64,000 bases of DNA from positions 970,920 through 1,034,919 of the forward strand of contig JAEINU010000001.1 of NCBI GenBank assembly GCA_016342685.1, read 5' to 3'. This stretch comes from Bacteroidales bacterium (lineage in GTDB: Bacteria; Bacteroidota; Bacteroidia; Bacteroidales; UBA12077). Both the position numbers and the translations under genes were made by a program. The stretch's first letter is position 1. Each line of letters begins with the position of its first letter. Below, piece after piece: positions 26,467 to 35,566 of the stretch. The notes beneath the pieces were generated by a model that saw only the letters and a list, made by a program, of their open reading frames with translations, was not told the origin of the DNA and did no database searches.

Positions 26467-28290
26467 TTATTTCTTTATACATCTAACATAATAGAAATCC
26501 TTTTTCTTAGCTTTTTCGATTAACTCAACTTTCCCATTTGAGTCAATGTAATAATATCCTGGTTTACCGTCTTTAATAAATAAATAGTTAGCTGTATAAA
26601 CGTCCTTTTTATTGTCTTCATCGTAAATTAAATCACCACCTAAAAGTAAATCAAAACCTGTTCCACCAAAAGGATATAATATCTTAATGTTGTTTGCAGC
26701 TTTATTAATTAAAAGATATTTCCATTCCTCCATAGAAGGGATCTTCCAACCATCTGGACAACCTCCATTAACAACTTCAATATTGTACATGTGACCAAAT
26801 AGTTTGCAATCTGACTTAATATTATCTCTACATTCACTATTTTCTCCAAAATCAAAATTTAAATTCTCAGACATCCAAGTATTCCCATCTATTTCAACAA
26901 AACCATATTCTTTATTATCTCTAGAATCTGTAAAGTTTCCGGTTTTTATATCTTTCATTTGTGTTATGTAGTCCTTATTATCTAATAAACAACGTACTTT
27001 ACCTTTTTCATTTGTTTGTTTATCAGCCCAAGTAGTTAGTGCTCTTTTATTACTTACAAATGATCTAAGTTTTCTACTATCTGCTTTATCATTTTTATTA
27101 ATCCAGTAAGTGTTATAAGTATAGTAATCAATACTCATCCAATAATCATCATTCGTCATATTAAAACTCCATACCCCATTTGCACTTAAACGTTCGTTTA
27201 ATATTTCACGTTCACTTTCCGTTTCAATACTTGGAGAGAACTCCTTTAATAAGCTTTCCCATTCTTCTCGCACAGGTAAACGCCAACCAGAAGGACACTG
27301 GTCTGCTGTTTCCTTATATACGTAGCTTCCTTTTATGTCTTTTTTAAGCCAAATGTTATTTGCAATATACTGCCATTCCAATTCTTCTCCTGTAAATGGG
27401 TGATTTACTGTTCCTGAAACTGGATTTAAATTTATATTGATATCAGAGATTGATTCAATTTTTGCCAGATAAACAGCACTTTGGACACATCTTACACTTA
27501 ATTTTTCAGTTTTATTTCGAAGCTCTTTGCTTATTTTACCTTCGTCGATTCGAATTATTCTCGCAAAATATTTATCAGAGTACCCAGTGTATAACATTTT
27601 ATTTTCGGAACTAGTCCAAAATGCTAAGGCTTTTTGATTTGGATATAAGGTTGTTGAGTATGAGCATTGTTCCACTGTAAAGCCTGAATTATGCAACTTG
27701 TCTAAATTTATTACATGTAATCCGTGCTCTTTAACTTTATCCTTACTAACACCAAATTCTATTTCCAATTCCATCCAATCTTCATCGGTTGGGAGTACCC
27801 ATCCATCGGGGCATGCATTGCGCGCAGTTACATTATTAAATAATCCGCCACATTCAGAATCTGTTTTAGTTGCTTTTAAATTCTGAGTCATCCATTTATT
27901 TTGTCCATAAAGTATCCAATTGTACATATAACCATCTTCACCTTTAAGATTTCCCATTTTTTTCTGATCAACGGTGAAATATTCAGCCACAATCTTAAAT
28001 GACATCTCGGTTTGAACATTTTTCAAATTATCTATCCATAAAACAAATTTCTTATTTGGACCTGAAGTTATACTATCTCCAATATCCCCATAAACCTTAT
28101 CAATCGGGTTCCAGGTTTTCTTATCAGTTGAAAACATAACACTCACCTTAAAAAGATCATCAATACCACCATTTAAATCATACTGAAATAATAATTCTCC
28201 TGTTTTCTGATCTATTTTTACATTTTCAATTTTTTGTGCATTTACAGATAATAGTGTAAAGCAAAATATTAAAGTTATAAGATGTTTCAT
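26467..28290 (-). CDS. Secreted protein with three FISUMP repeats
   Basis: Signal peptide (TLLSVNAQ), then a beta-sandwich-like N-terminal domain (about 20-105), then three copies of the Fibrobacter succinogenes major paralogous (FISUMP) domain at about 115-270, 290-435 and 450-607. Each copy has the hallmark of a Trp-rich start (NKWMTQNLKAT, NIWLKKDIKGS, NTWMSENLNFD) and a C-P-x-G-W-x-(L/I)-P block (CPDGWVLPT, CPSGWRLPV, CPDGWKIPS). The repeats have diverged from one another. The domain is a C-type-lectin-like surface fold; function is unknown but extracellular binding is likely. No C-terminal sorting domain is seen. Confidence 0.83.
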   Translation of the reverse strand: MKHLITLIFCFTLLSVNAQKIENVKIDQKTGELLFQYDLNGGIDDLFKVSVMFSTDKKTWNPIDKVYGDIGDSITSGPNKKFVLWIDNLKNVQTEMSFKIVAEYFTVDQKKMGNLKGEDGYMYNWILYGQNKWMTQNLKATKTDSECGGLFNNVTARNACPDGWVLPTDEDWMELEIEFGVSKDKVKEHGLHVINLDKLHNSGFTVEQCSYSTTLYPNQKALAFWTSSENKMLYTGYSDKYFARIIRIDEGKISKELRNKTEKLSVRCVQSAVYLAKIESISDININLNPVSGTVNHPFTGEELEWQYIANNIWLKKDIKGSYVYKETADQCPSGWRLPVREEWESLLKEFSPSIETESEREILNERLSANGVWSFNMTNDDYWMSIDYYTYNTYWINKNDKADSRKLRSFVSNKRALTTWADKQTNEKGKVRCLLDNKDYITQMKDIKTGNFTDSRDNKEYGFVEIDGNTWMSENLNFDFGENSECRDNIKSDCKLFGHMYNIEVVNGGCPDGWKIPSMEEWKYLLINKAANNIKILYPFGGTGFDLLLGGDLIYDEDNKKDVYTANYLFIKDGKPGYYYIDSNGKVELIEKAKKKDFYYVRCIKK

Positions 28291-28371
28291 TTCTATATTA
28301 TTTAAGTTTAATTAAGATTTATAAAGATATTATTAACTACTAAAAAATACAATATCACATCATATTAAGAA

Positions 28372-28403
28372 TTTTCAATTTACATAATATATGGCTATAT
28401 TTG
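28372..28403 (+). promoter_or_regulatory. Candidate promoter TTTT-N20-TATATTTG
   Basis: TATATTTG at 28396-28403 matches the Bacteroidota box; TTTT 20 bases upstream is a weak TTTG match. It would give a leader of roughly 118 bases before the dehydrogenase start at 28528. Confidence 0.4.
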
Positions 28404-28527
28404 GTATAAATGAACTGTCAATTAGTACATATAATTAGTTTTCAAAATAGATTTAATGGTCTGTAATTTAAATGTTTATCAATGAATTATTGAAGGTGTT
28501 TAATTATTAAATCAAAAAAATGAATTA

Positions 28528-29661
28528 ATGAAAAAAATTATTATACTAGGAGCAGGTATGGTTGGGAAAGCCATGGCTATTGATCTTGCAAAAAAGTATC
28601 ACGTAAAATCTGTTGATATAAATATTGACTCACTTAATTTTCTAAAAGCAAATTACTCTATTGAAATTGAGCAGCTTGATGTAAGTGATGAAAAACAACT
28701 TTTATCAGTAATACAAGAGTATGATCTTGTAATTTCTGCTGTTCCTGGTTTTTTGGGTTTTAAAACCTTAAAAAATGTAATTAAATCTGGAAAAGATATT
28801 GTTGATATTTCGTTTTTGCCTGAAGATGTATTGGAGCTTGATGAGTTAGCGAAGAAAAATAATGTTACTGCTATTATGGATTGTGGTGTGGCTCCTGGAA
28901 TGCCAAATATTATTGCAGGTTATCATAATGAATTAATGGAAATCGAGAATTTTGAATACATGGTTGGAGGTTTACCAAAGGTACGAACATTTCCATTCGA
29001 ATATAAAGCTCCATTTTCTCCATGTGATGTTATTGAGGAATATACTCGACCTGCACGATTTGTTGAGAATTTTAAGGAAGTTACTAAGCCTGCAATGAGT
29101 GATATAGAATTGTTGGATTTTGAGAATGTGGGTTCATTAGAAGCTTTTAATTCCGACGGATTAAGATCCTTAATTTATACATTAAATAATATTCCAAATA
29201 TGAAGGAGAAAACCTTGCGTTTTCCCGGTCATATAAAAATGATTCAAGGTTTAAAGGCAGCCGGCTTTCTAGATCATAAGCCAATACAAGTAAACGGGAA
29301 AAGTGTAGTGCCTTTTGATGTAACGTCAGAAATCCTTTTTAGTGCATGGAAATTAAATCCTGAGGATCGAGAATTTACTATTATGCGCGTAATTATTCAG
29401 GGAAAAGAAAATGATGAAAGAAAGGAAATAATTTACGATTTATACGACGTATATGATCCTATCGAAAAGATATCTTCTATGGCACGAACCACTGGATTTA
29501 CAGCCACAGCAGCCGTTGATATGGTTTTAAATGGTGTTTTTAACGAAAAAGGAATATTTCCTCCAGAGTTGGTAGGTAAGCACGAGGTTTGCTTTAGGTA
29601 TATTTTAGATTATTTGAAGCAACGTAATATCATCTATAAAAAAACAGAGAAAAGTATTTGA
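28528..29661 (+). CDS. Saccharopine-dehydrogenase-family protein
   Basis: The N-terminus is a Rossmann NAD(P)-binding fold (IIILGAGMVGKAMAIDLAK) followed by acidic residues that fit cofactor binding (VDINID). The family pattern continues through IMDCGVAPGMPNIIAGY, typical of saccharopine reductase-like enzymes, and a C-terminal dimer/catalytic region (TGFTATAAVDMVL). 377 residues is the normal length. Members act in lysine metabolism or make carboxynorspermidine/carboxyspermidine; no neighbouring lysine or polyamine gene helps choose. It is a single-gene unit with its own promoter candidate and terminator. Confidence 0.83.
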   Translation: MKKIIILGAGMVGKAMAIDLAKKYHVKSVDINIDSLNFLKANYSIEIEQLDVSDEKQLLSVIQEYDLVISAVPGFLGFKTLKNVIKSGKDIVDISFLPEDVLELDELAKKNNVTAIMDCGVAPGMPNIIAGYHNELMEIENFEYMVGGLPKVRTFPFEYKAPFSPCDVIEEYTRPARFVENFKEVTKPAMSDIELLDFENVGSLEAFNSDGLRSLIYTLNNIPNMKEKTLRFPGHIKMIQGLKAAGFLDHKPIQVNGKSVVPFDVTSEILFSAWKLNPEDREFTIMRVIIQGKENDERKEIIYDLYDVYDPIEKISSMARTTGFTATAAVDMVLNGVFNEKGIFPPELVGKHEVCFRYILDYLKQRNIIYKKTEKSI

Positions 29662-29678
29662 AAGAAACGTTATAATAG

Positions 29679-29707
29679 GAGATGCAAATAAAATTGCATC
29701 TCTTTTT
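29679..29707 (+). terminator. Intrinsic terminator
   Basis: GAGATGCAA / TTGCATCTC with a six-base loop and five T following. Confidence 0.85.
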
Positions 29708-29736
29708 CATTGTGAAATATAATTAGAATTATTGCA

Positions 29737-29767
29737 TTTGAGGCTAATATTATTATCTTTAAATTTG
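29737..29767 (+). promoter_or_regulatory. Near-perfect Bacteroidota promoter TTTG-N19-TAAATTTG
   Basis: Both elements match the consensus exactly at the ideal 19-base spacing (TTTG 29737-29740, TAAATTTG 29760-29767). The kinase start is 21 bases downstream, leaving a short leader. Confidence 0.75.
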
Positions 29768-29788
29768 AATAAGGCTGTTAAGTAAAAG

Positions 29789-31792
29789 ATGAACCAAAAT
29801 TTTTCAGTGCATATTGTAGTTACTATTGTATTTGCATTTTTAGTTCAATGCACTTCTTTTGCAATAGAAAAACCTGAAAATGAATTCGAAAGAGAATATT
29901 TAAATTTTCACATATTAGAAAGTGAATTTGCAGAAGGAAAATATTTAGATGGCAATTTACAGGAACTGGGATTTACACAATACTACAATAAAGAAACTCC
30001 TTTTAAAACACCTCTTGATAATAGAATGCTAACTTTAAGGTCGGAGTTTACAGTTGATAGTATTTTCATTAATCAAGATTTATATTTAGTAGTTTTGCCT
30101 GTTGATTATCCATGCAATATATATTTAAATGGCGCGCTTTTATCAATAAGAGGAAATTCTCAAAAAAGATACACCAACAGAATACATTATTCCGAAAATT
30201 TCTTATTAGCAAGAGATAGGATAAATTTTAATGGTAAGAATGAAATAGCATTTCAGCTTTATCCAGAAGAGGGTGAGATTTATCCTCTTGGTAAAGTTTT
30301 TATCTCAAACTCAAAGGATGCTACAAGATATGTTTTTTATCGCAATTTGCTAGGTACTAAATTGTTGTTCGCTCTGTCATTATGTGGTTTTGTATTTTGT
30401 GTATTTTATTTAATAATATATATAAGTAGAAGAGAATATCAAAGACAGCATTTTTTGTTTTTTGCATTTATGAACCTGTTTTTTGTAATAAGTTATAGCA
30501 ATAATATTTTCACTTATAATTATTCAAATACATTTCTTCTGGAAAAGATTGCTAGAATAGGATTTCCATTATTTATTTTCGTTGGAATTTGTTTTCTATT
30601 AGAGTATACAAACCTTTTTAAAAAGAAAAGATTAATAAAAGTAATATTAGCTTTAATTTATATACCTGCAATTTTCATGGTATTAACTCCCAAAACTACA
30701 ACAGGCGTAATTCAAGCTTATAATTCGTATCCTATAATTTCCTTGTTTGCAGGTAATTTTATGTTATTTATTTTAACCTTTTTGTATTTTTTAAAGGAAA
30801 GAAATGTAAAATCAACATTTCTGTTAGTTATATTTTTCTTAAATATTATTGCGGGATTATACGATGGATATTATTTTGCAATTTTGAAAATAAAACCATT
30901 CATGCTGTTAACGCCTGTTACGGTCTTTGGAATCAATCTTATCATCTTTTTTATTCTAGCAGTAGATCACTCTAAACTTTATCATGTTGCTTTAGAAAGC
31001 TCTAAAAAATTCGCAAAACTTAATCAGGATTTGGAATTGCAAGTTGAAAAAAGAACACAAAAAACGATTGAATATGCCAATAAACTTGAAGAGGCCAATA
31101 GCACAAAAGATAAATTCTTTTCAATTATTGCTCATGATTTAAAGAATCCGTTTAATACCTTAATTGGTTACTCCGATGTACTTAAGTCTGATTTTAGAGA
31201 ATATGGGCAGGATGAAATTTATCAGCATTTAAATACAATATATAATACCTCAGTAAATGGATATAATTTATTAGAAAACTTACTAAAGTGGTCGCAGTCT
31301 CAAACAAATAAGATATTATTTGAGCCTCAAAAAGTAAATTTATTTAACATAGTACAGATTTGCATTGAAGATGTTGAAAATCAAAGCCAATTTAAGGATA
31401 TCGAAATTCATAATGATGTTTCCAAAAATTATCACATTATTGCTGATCAGAATTTATTAAAGACTGTTTTGCGAAACCTTGTAAATAATGCAATAAAATT
31501 TACAAATCGAAATGGTATGATCACAATAAGTTCTACGAAAGATGAATTTTGTACAGAAATTTTGGTTAAGGACACAGGTGTAGGAATGTCGGGAAAATAT
31601 GTTAATGATTTATTTAAAATCGATAGAATTAGCACTATGGCTGGAACCGATAAGGAAAAGGGAAGTGGCTTGGGATTAATCCTTTGTAAAGAGTTTGTTG
31701 AAAAACATGGAGGGAAAATTTGGGTGGAAAGTAAACAAGGTATTGGTAGCGAGTTCAAATTTACAATCCCCAAAATCATCGAAATGAATTAA
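29789..31792 (+). CDS. 7TM-DISM-type sensor histidine kinase
   Basis: Membrane receptor kinase. A signal peptide and an extracytoplasmic domain (about 30-185) precede seven membrane helices (about 188-400, starting LLFALSLCGFVFCVFYLI), matching the 7TMR-DISM receptor group, whose periplasmic domain usually binds carbohydrate-like ligands. A coiled linker (LNQDLELQVEKRTQKTIEYA) leads to HisKA with FSIIAHDLKNPFNTLIGYS and an HATPase containing NLVNNAIKFTN, DTGVGM and GSGLGL. No receiver domain, and no response regulator next to it, so the partner must be elsewhere. It is expressed from a consensus promoter just upstream. Confidence 0.88.
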   Translation: MNQNFSVHIVVTIVFAFLVQCTSFAIEKPENEFEREYLNFHILESEFAEGKYLDGNLQELGFTQYYNKETPFKTPLDNRMLTLRSEFTVDSIFINQDLYLVVLPVDYPCNIYLNGALLSIRGNSQKRYTNRIHYSENFLLARDRINFNGKNEIAFQLYPEEGEIYPLGKVFISNSKDATRYVFYRNLLGTKLLFALSLCGFVFCVFYLIIYISRREYQRQHFLFFAFMNLFFVISYSNNIFTYNYSNTFLLEKIARIGFPLFIFVGICFLLEYTNLFKKKRLIKVILALIYIPAIFMVLTPKTTTGVIQAYNSYPIISLFAGNFMLFILTFLYFLKERNVKSTFLLVIFFLNIIAGLYDGYYFAILKIKPFMLLTPVTVFGINLIIFFILAVDHSKLYHVALESSKKFAKLNQDLELQVEKRTQKTIEYANKLEEANSTKDKFFSIIAHDLKNPFNTLIGYSDVLKSDFREYGQDEIYQHLNTIYNTSVNGYNLLENLLKWSQSQTNKILFEPQKVNLFNIVQICIEDVENQSQFKDIEIHNDVSKNYHIIADQNLLKTVLRNLVNNAIKFTNRNGMITISSTKDEFCTEILVKDTGVGMSGKYVNDLFKIDRISTMAGTDKEKGSGLGLILCKEFVEKHGGKIWVESKQGIGSEFKFTIPKIIEMN

Positions 31793-31867
31793 AGTCTTTG
31801 CATACTATAAACAAATCTTGCAAAAAGATGTTTTACAATTAGATACCAAATTAATATTGTAAACATT

Positions 31868-32803
31868 ATGAGACAGTTCATATTCCTTTTATTATTTACA
31901 GTTATTTTTTTATTGGATGTTAAAGATATGTCTGGGCAAGGTTGCAGCGATGCAGGTGTTTGTACGATTCATACTTTAAAAGATCAATCATTTAATCCTT
32001 TCGCAGAAAATGCAAAAAGAAATGCTTTTAAATCTGGCTTAACATATGGAATAGGTGAACGAGATATAAAATATATTAATCCATATGTTGAATATTCAAA
32101 TATACTAACAGAAAAAGTAAGCATTGCAGCAAAAATTGTATACACTTTTGTAAACGGAGAGCTTGCCAAAACAAACAATCTTAGTGATATTTATATTTCA
32201 TCAAATTTTCTGGTGCTGAATAAAGAATTAGCAAGCTTATCTGCTATAGTTGGATTAAAAATACCTTTAAATAATTCAAATACAGAAAATAACGATTTGC
32301 CCTTACCAATGCATTATCAAAGTTCACTCGGAACCTACGATATAATTATAGGCGCAAACTATATTTATAGTCGATTGGGAATTAGTTTGGCTGTTCAATA
32401 CCCAATTGTTAATTCAAATGAGAATGAGTTTTTAACACCTGTTAGTTCAGATTTAATCGAATCAAATTATGTTTCAACAAATTCATATGAGCGTAAAAGT
32501 GATTTTATGAATCGAATATCATATAATATCCCAACTTTTAATAATAAGTTGGTATTTCGCCCAAGTTTATTGAGTATTTATCATTTGGGAAATGATATTT
32601 TTATTGATGATAATGGAGATGAAGTTGAGATAGAGGGATCACAGGGTTTAACAATTAATGCAAATATATTTTTAAACTATTCAATTTCGGATTCCAAAAT
32701 TTTGGAAATTTCGTTGGGATCTCCATTTCTTACACGAGATTCAAGGCCTGATGGCTTAACCAGAAAACTTGTTGCGGGCATAGAATACATATATATCTTT
32801 TAA
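31868..32803 (+). CDS. Predicted outer-membrane beta-barrel protein
   Basis: Signal peptide (LLFTVIFLLDVKDMSGQG) followed by a Cys pair motif GCSDAGVCT near the mature N-terminus. The remaining ~270 residues alternate short beta-strands with turns (SGLTYGIGERDIKYI, NPYVEYSNIL, VGLKIPLNN) and end in an aromatic strand (KLVAGIEYIYIF) typical of barrel proteins. The CSDAG-type start is a feature I associate with a conserved Bacteroidota barrel family of unsettled function, sometimes annotated as a transporter. It lies 75 bases after the kinase, possibly co-transcribed. Cargo is unknown. Confidence 0.65.
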   Translation: MRQFIFLLLFTVIFLLDVKDMSGQGCSDAGVCTIHTLKDQSFNPFAENAKRNAFKSGLTYGIGERDIKYINPYVEYSNILTEKVSIAAKIVYTFVNGELAKTNNLSDIYISSNFLVLNKELASLSAIVGLKIPLNNSNTENNDLPLPMHYQSSLGTYDIIIGANYIYSRLGISLAVQYPIVNSNENEFLTPVSSDLIESNYVSTNSYERKSDFMNRISYNIPTFNNKLVFRPSLLSIYHLGNDIFIDDNGDEVEIEGSQGLTINANIFLNYSISDSKILEISLGSPFLTRDSRPDGLTRKLVAGIEYIYIF

Positions 32804-32885
32804 TATTGAAAATAAATTTTGATTGTTTGTTAGAATCATATATTTTCGGAGGCTCTTATAAATATGGACTTAAAGATATTTTAAT

Positions 32886-34394
32886 ATGAAAAGGAGCCCA
32901 ATAGCATTATTTTTAAATGGAGTAGAAAAAGTAGGAAACGCATTACCTCACCCTGCAACATTATTTGGCATTTTTGCACTTTTGATCTTGCTATTCTCGG
33001 CACTGTTCGGAGCATTAGGGGCATCTGCAGTGCACCCAGGAACAGGTGAGGTTTTCGAAGCTGTCAATTTATTATCAAGAGATGGTGTTTATATGATCTT
33101 GACCAAAATGGTTAAGAATTTTACCAATTTTGCTCCTTTAGGGATTGTAATTGTAGCAATGTTAGGTATTGGATTAGCAGAGAGCTCAGGATTAATTGCT
33201 GTGTTAATTAGAAGTTTGGTAATATACTCACCAGAGAAGTATTTAACCTTTATAATTGTTTTAGCGGGAATATTATCAAATTTAGCTTCTAGTGTAGGAT
33301 ATGTATTATTAGTTCCGTTGGCAGGAACTATATTTATTGCTGTTGGACGAAATCCAATAGCAGGTATGGCAGCTGCATTTGCCGGGGTCTCCGGTGGCTA
33401 TTCTGCAAATTTAGTTCTTGGAACCATTGATCCATTGCTAGCGGGACTATCGCAGGAAGCTGCTCGTTTGGTTGATCCGGAATATTTAGTAAATCCAACA
33501 GCCAATTATTTCTTTATGGTTGCTTCTACTTTTTTAATCGCTGGGCTTGGAACATGGGTTACCGAAAAGATTGTGATACCACGCTTAGGACCCTATAAAA
33601 GTGAAGGTGTCGAAAAAGAAGAAATTTCAAGATTAACTCGAATTGAGAAAAAAGGAATAAAAAGAGCATCATTGGTTTTTCTCGGCTTTATTGTATTATT
33701 ATTAATTGGACTAATACCTGAAAACGGAATATTGAGAGGTACAGATGGTACATTTTTACAATCACCAGTACTGAAAGGTGTAGTTGCTATTTTATTTTTA
33801 GTTGCTGGTTTAATGGGATTGATATATGGTTTGGTGATAGGAAAATACAAAAACGATTCAGATGTAATGAAAGGTATGGCAGAGTCGATGAAAACTCTTG
33901 CATCATACATTGTTTTAGTATTTTTTGCAGCTCAATTTGTTGAGTATTTTAATTGGAGTAATTTGGGAATAATATTAGCAATTAATGGAGCAAGTTTTAT
34001 TCAAAGTTTAAATCTTGGATTAATTCCATTAATGATCATGTTTGCAATTTTTGCAGGTACTATTAACTTGGTAATGGGAAGTGCTTCTGCAAAATGGGCA
34101 TTGTTAGCGCCAATTTTTATTCCTATGTTTATGTTCTTGGGTTATACACCGGAATTAACCCAAGTTGTATATAGAATAGGTGATAGTGTTACAAATATTA
34201 TATCTCCAATGATGAGTTTCTTTGCATTAATAATTGTTTACTTTCAAAAATACGATGATAAATCTGGTATAGGTACAATTGTAGCTACCATGTTACCATA
34301 CTCCGTAGTTTTCTTTATCGGTTGGATTATTCTTTTAGTTGCATGGTTATTACTAGGTGTTCCTTTAGGACCTGGAGCAGGAATACATTTATAA
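32886..34394 (+). CDS. AbgT-family transporter
   Basis: Polytopic inner-membrane protein (about 12 helices, 502 residues) of the AbgT/MtrF family. Family-typical stretches: the N-terminal LNGVEKVGNALPHPATLFG, NFAPLGIVIVAMLGIGLAE, and the C-terminal VYRIGDSVTNIISPMMSFF. AbgT imports p-aminobenzoyl-glutamate (a folate breakdown product); MtrF-type members export antimetabolites such as sulfonamides. The sequence alone does not separate the two. It is a single-gene unit closed by a strong terminator; an M28/M14-rich neighbourhood does not indicate the substrate. Confidence 0.9.
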   Translation: MKRSPIALFLNGVEKVGNALPHPATLFGIFALLILLFSALFGALGASAVHPGTGEVFEAVNLLSRDGVYMILTKMVKNFTNFAPLGIVIVAMLGIGLAESSGLIAVLIRSLVIYSPEKYLTFIIVLAGILSNLASSVGYVLLVPLAGTIFIAVGRNPIAGMAAAFAGVSGGYSANLVLGTIDPLLAGLSQEAARLVDPEYLVNPTANYFFMVASTFLIAGLGTWVTEKIVIPRLGPYKSEGVEKEEISRLTRIEKKGIKRASLVFLGFIVLLLIGLIPENGILRGTDGTFLQSPVLKGVVAILFLVAGLMGLIYGLVIGKYKNDSDVMKGMAESMKTLASYIVLVFFAAQFVEYFNWSNLGIILAINGASFIQSLNLGLIPLMIMFAIFAGTINLVMGSASAKWALLAPIFIPMFMFLGYTPELTQVVYRIGDSVTNIISPMMSFFALIIVYFQKYDDKSGIGTIVATMLPYSVVFFIGWIILLVAWLLLGVPLGPGAGIHL

Positions 34395-34422
34395 AAGCAT
34401 TAAATATACAATATACAAAATG

Positions 34423-34450
34423 ATGGCCTGATTTATTCAGGCCATTTTTG
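34423..34450 (+). terminator. Intrinsic terminator of the AbgT gene
   Basis: ATGGCCTGA / TCAGGCCAT, a nine-base perfect stem with a TTTAT loop and a T run. Confidence 0.85.
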
Positions 34451-34510
34451 TATTAAAGAACATTGTTTTTTAAACGATATTTCTTCAATTTTACTAACTA
34501 AATAATTGAT

Positions 34511-35164
34511 ATGGCAGCAAATAATAGATTTACAAAAGGAGAGGAAATTGCAAATTCTATATCGCATGGTTTAGGAGTTGTTTTTGCAATTGTGGCTTTA
34601 GTACTAATGGCTGTGTCATCGACTAGATACGGAACAGTGTGGCATGTTGTAAGTTTTAGTATTTATGGTTCGTTTCTTATATTACTGTATTTATCATCTA
34701 CATTAAATCATTCGTTAAAGTTTGGAACTAAAGCGAAAGATTTTTTTCATAATTTCGATCAGATAGCTATTTTCCTGTTTATTGCAGCAACTTATACACC
34801 TATAGCATTGATTTATTTAAGACATGATTGGGGCTGGGTAATGTTTGGAATTGAGTGGGGATTTGCCTTAACAGGTGTTCTGTTAAAAGTTTTGATGCCC
34901 AATAAATTCGAAAAAGGAGTCAATATATTTTATGTTATATCTTATCTGGTAATGGGTTATCTTTTTGTTATGTTTCTAATTCCATTATACAAACATATGC
35001 ACCCAATGGGGATTGGTTTTATTTTTATTGGTGGAGCATGTTATACTTTAGGTGTAGTATTTTTTAAAATGGAAAAACTGAAGTTTAGCCATTTAATTTG
35101 GCATTTATTGGTAATTGCAGGAAGTGTTTGCCACTGGGTTGGCATATTTTATTATACATTATAG
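34511..35164 (+). CDS. Hemolysin III family (PAQR-like) membrane protein
   Basis: 217 residues with seven membrane helices. Family motifs: the N-terminal EEIANSISHGLG, the STLNHSLKFGTKAKDFFHNFDQIAIF block with its His/Asp, and the C-terminal SHLIWHLLVIAGSVCHWVG. These residues correspond to the metal-binding His/Asp set of PAQR/CREST membrane hydrolases. The name hemolysin is historical; roles in bacteria are mostly in membrane-lipid balance. A second protein with similar features (DUF6962-like) is at 43172. Confidence 0.88.
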   Translation: MAANNRFTKGEEIANSISHGLGVVFAIVALVLMAVSSTRYGTVWHVVSFSIYGSFLILLYLSSTLNHSLKFGTKAKDFFHNFDQIAIFLFIAATYTPIALIYLRHDWGWVMFGIEWGFALTGVLLKVLMPNKFEKGVNIFYVISYLVMGYLFVMFLIPLYKHMHPMGIGFIFIGGACYTLGVVFFKMEKLKFSHLIWHLLVIAGSVCHWVGIFYYTL

Positions 35165-35172
35165 AAATTTTA

Positions 35173-35505
35173 TTATAAATCTCTGAAACTACTTTTAAAA
35201 ATAAAAGCCACCAAAATAAAAGCAACATAGGTTTGTGGTTCTTTTAGTATATAGGCTATTGCAATACTAAATACAGTACCTATAAAGTTCAGAAATAAAG
35301 CCATGTATGTAAAGGCTTTAATCTTAAGTTTCCTTACAGATAAATTATACAGACCAATAAATATGTAAGTTAATCCTGCACCAAAAAACCAAATTGAATC
35401 TGCATTAATCGATGAAAATCTTACAAATGCAAATGTTGAATGTATTATTCCTAAAATAATAAGAGTGTAAATAACAATACGTACTAACTTTTTCATTGAT
35501 TTCAT
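35173..35505 (-). CDS. Small four-helix membrane protein of unknown function
   Basis: 110 residues, four predicted membrane helices (IVIYTLIILGIIHSTFAFV, WFFGAGLTYIFIGLYN, AFTYMALFLNFIGTVFSIAIAY, VAFILVAFIFK). A start at the second Met (KKLVRIV) is equally possible. I recognise no family. It is convergent with the hemolysin III gene, only nine bases from its stop, and divergent from the lipoprotein at 35567. No clear terminator is present between the two convergent ends. Confidence 0.6.
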   Translation of the reverse strand: MKSMKKLVRIVIYTLIILGIIHSTFAFVRFSSINADSIWFFGAGLTYIFIGLYNLSVRKLKIKAFTYMALFLNFIGTVFSIAIAYILKEPQTYVAFILVAFIFKSSFRDL

Positions 35506-35566
35506 ATATTATGTAACTAATTCGGAACGATTTATGTATACAAATTTACAAACAATCTTATTAAAC

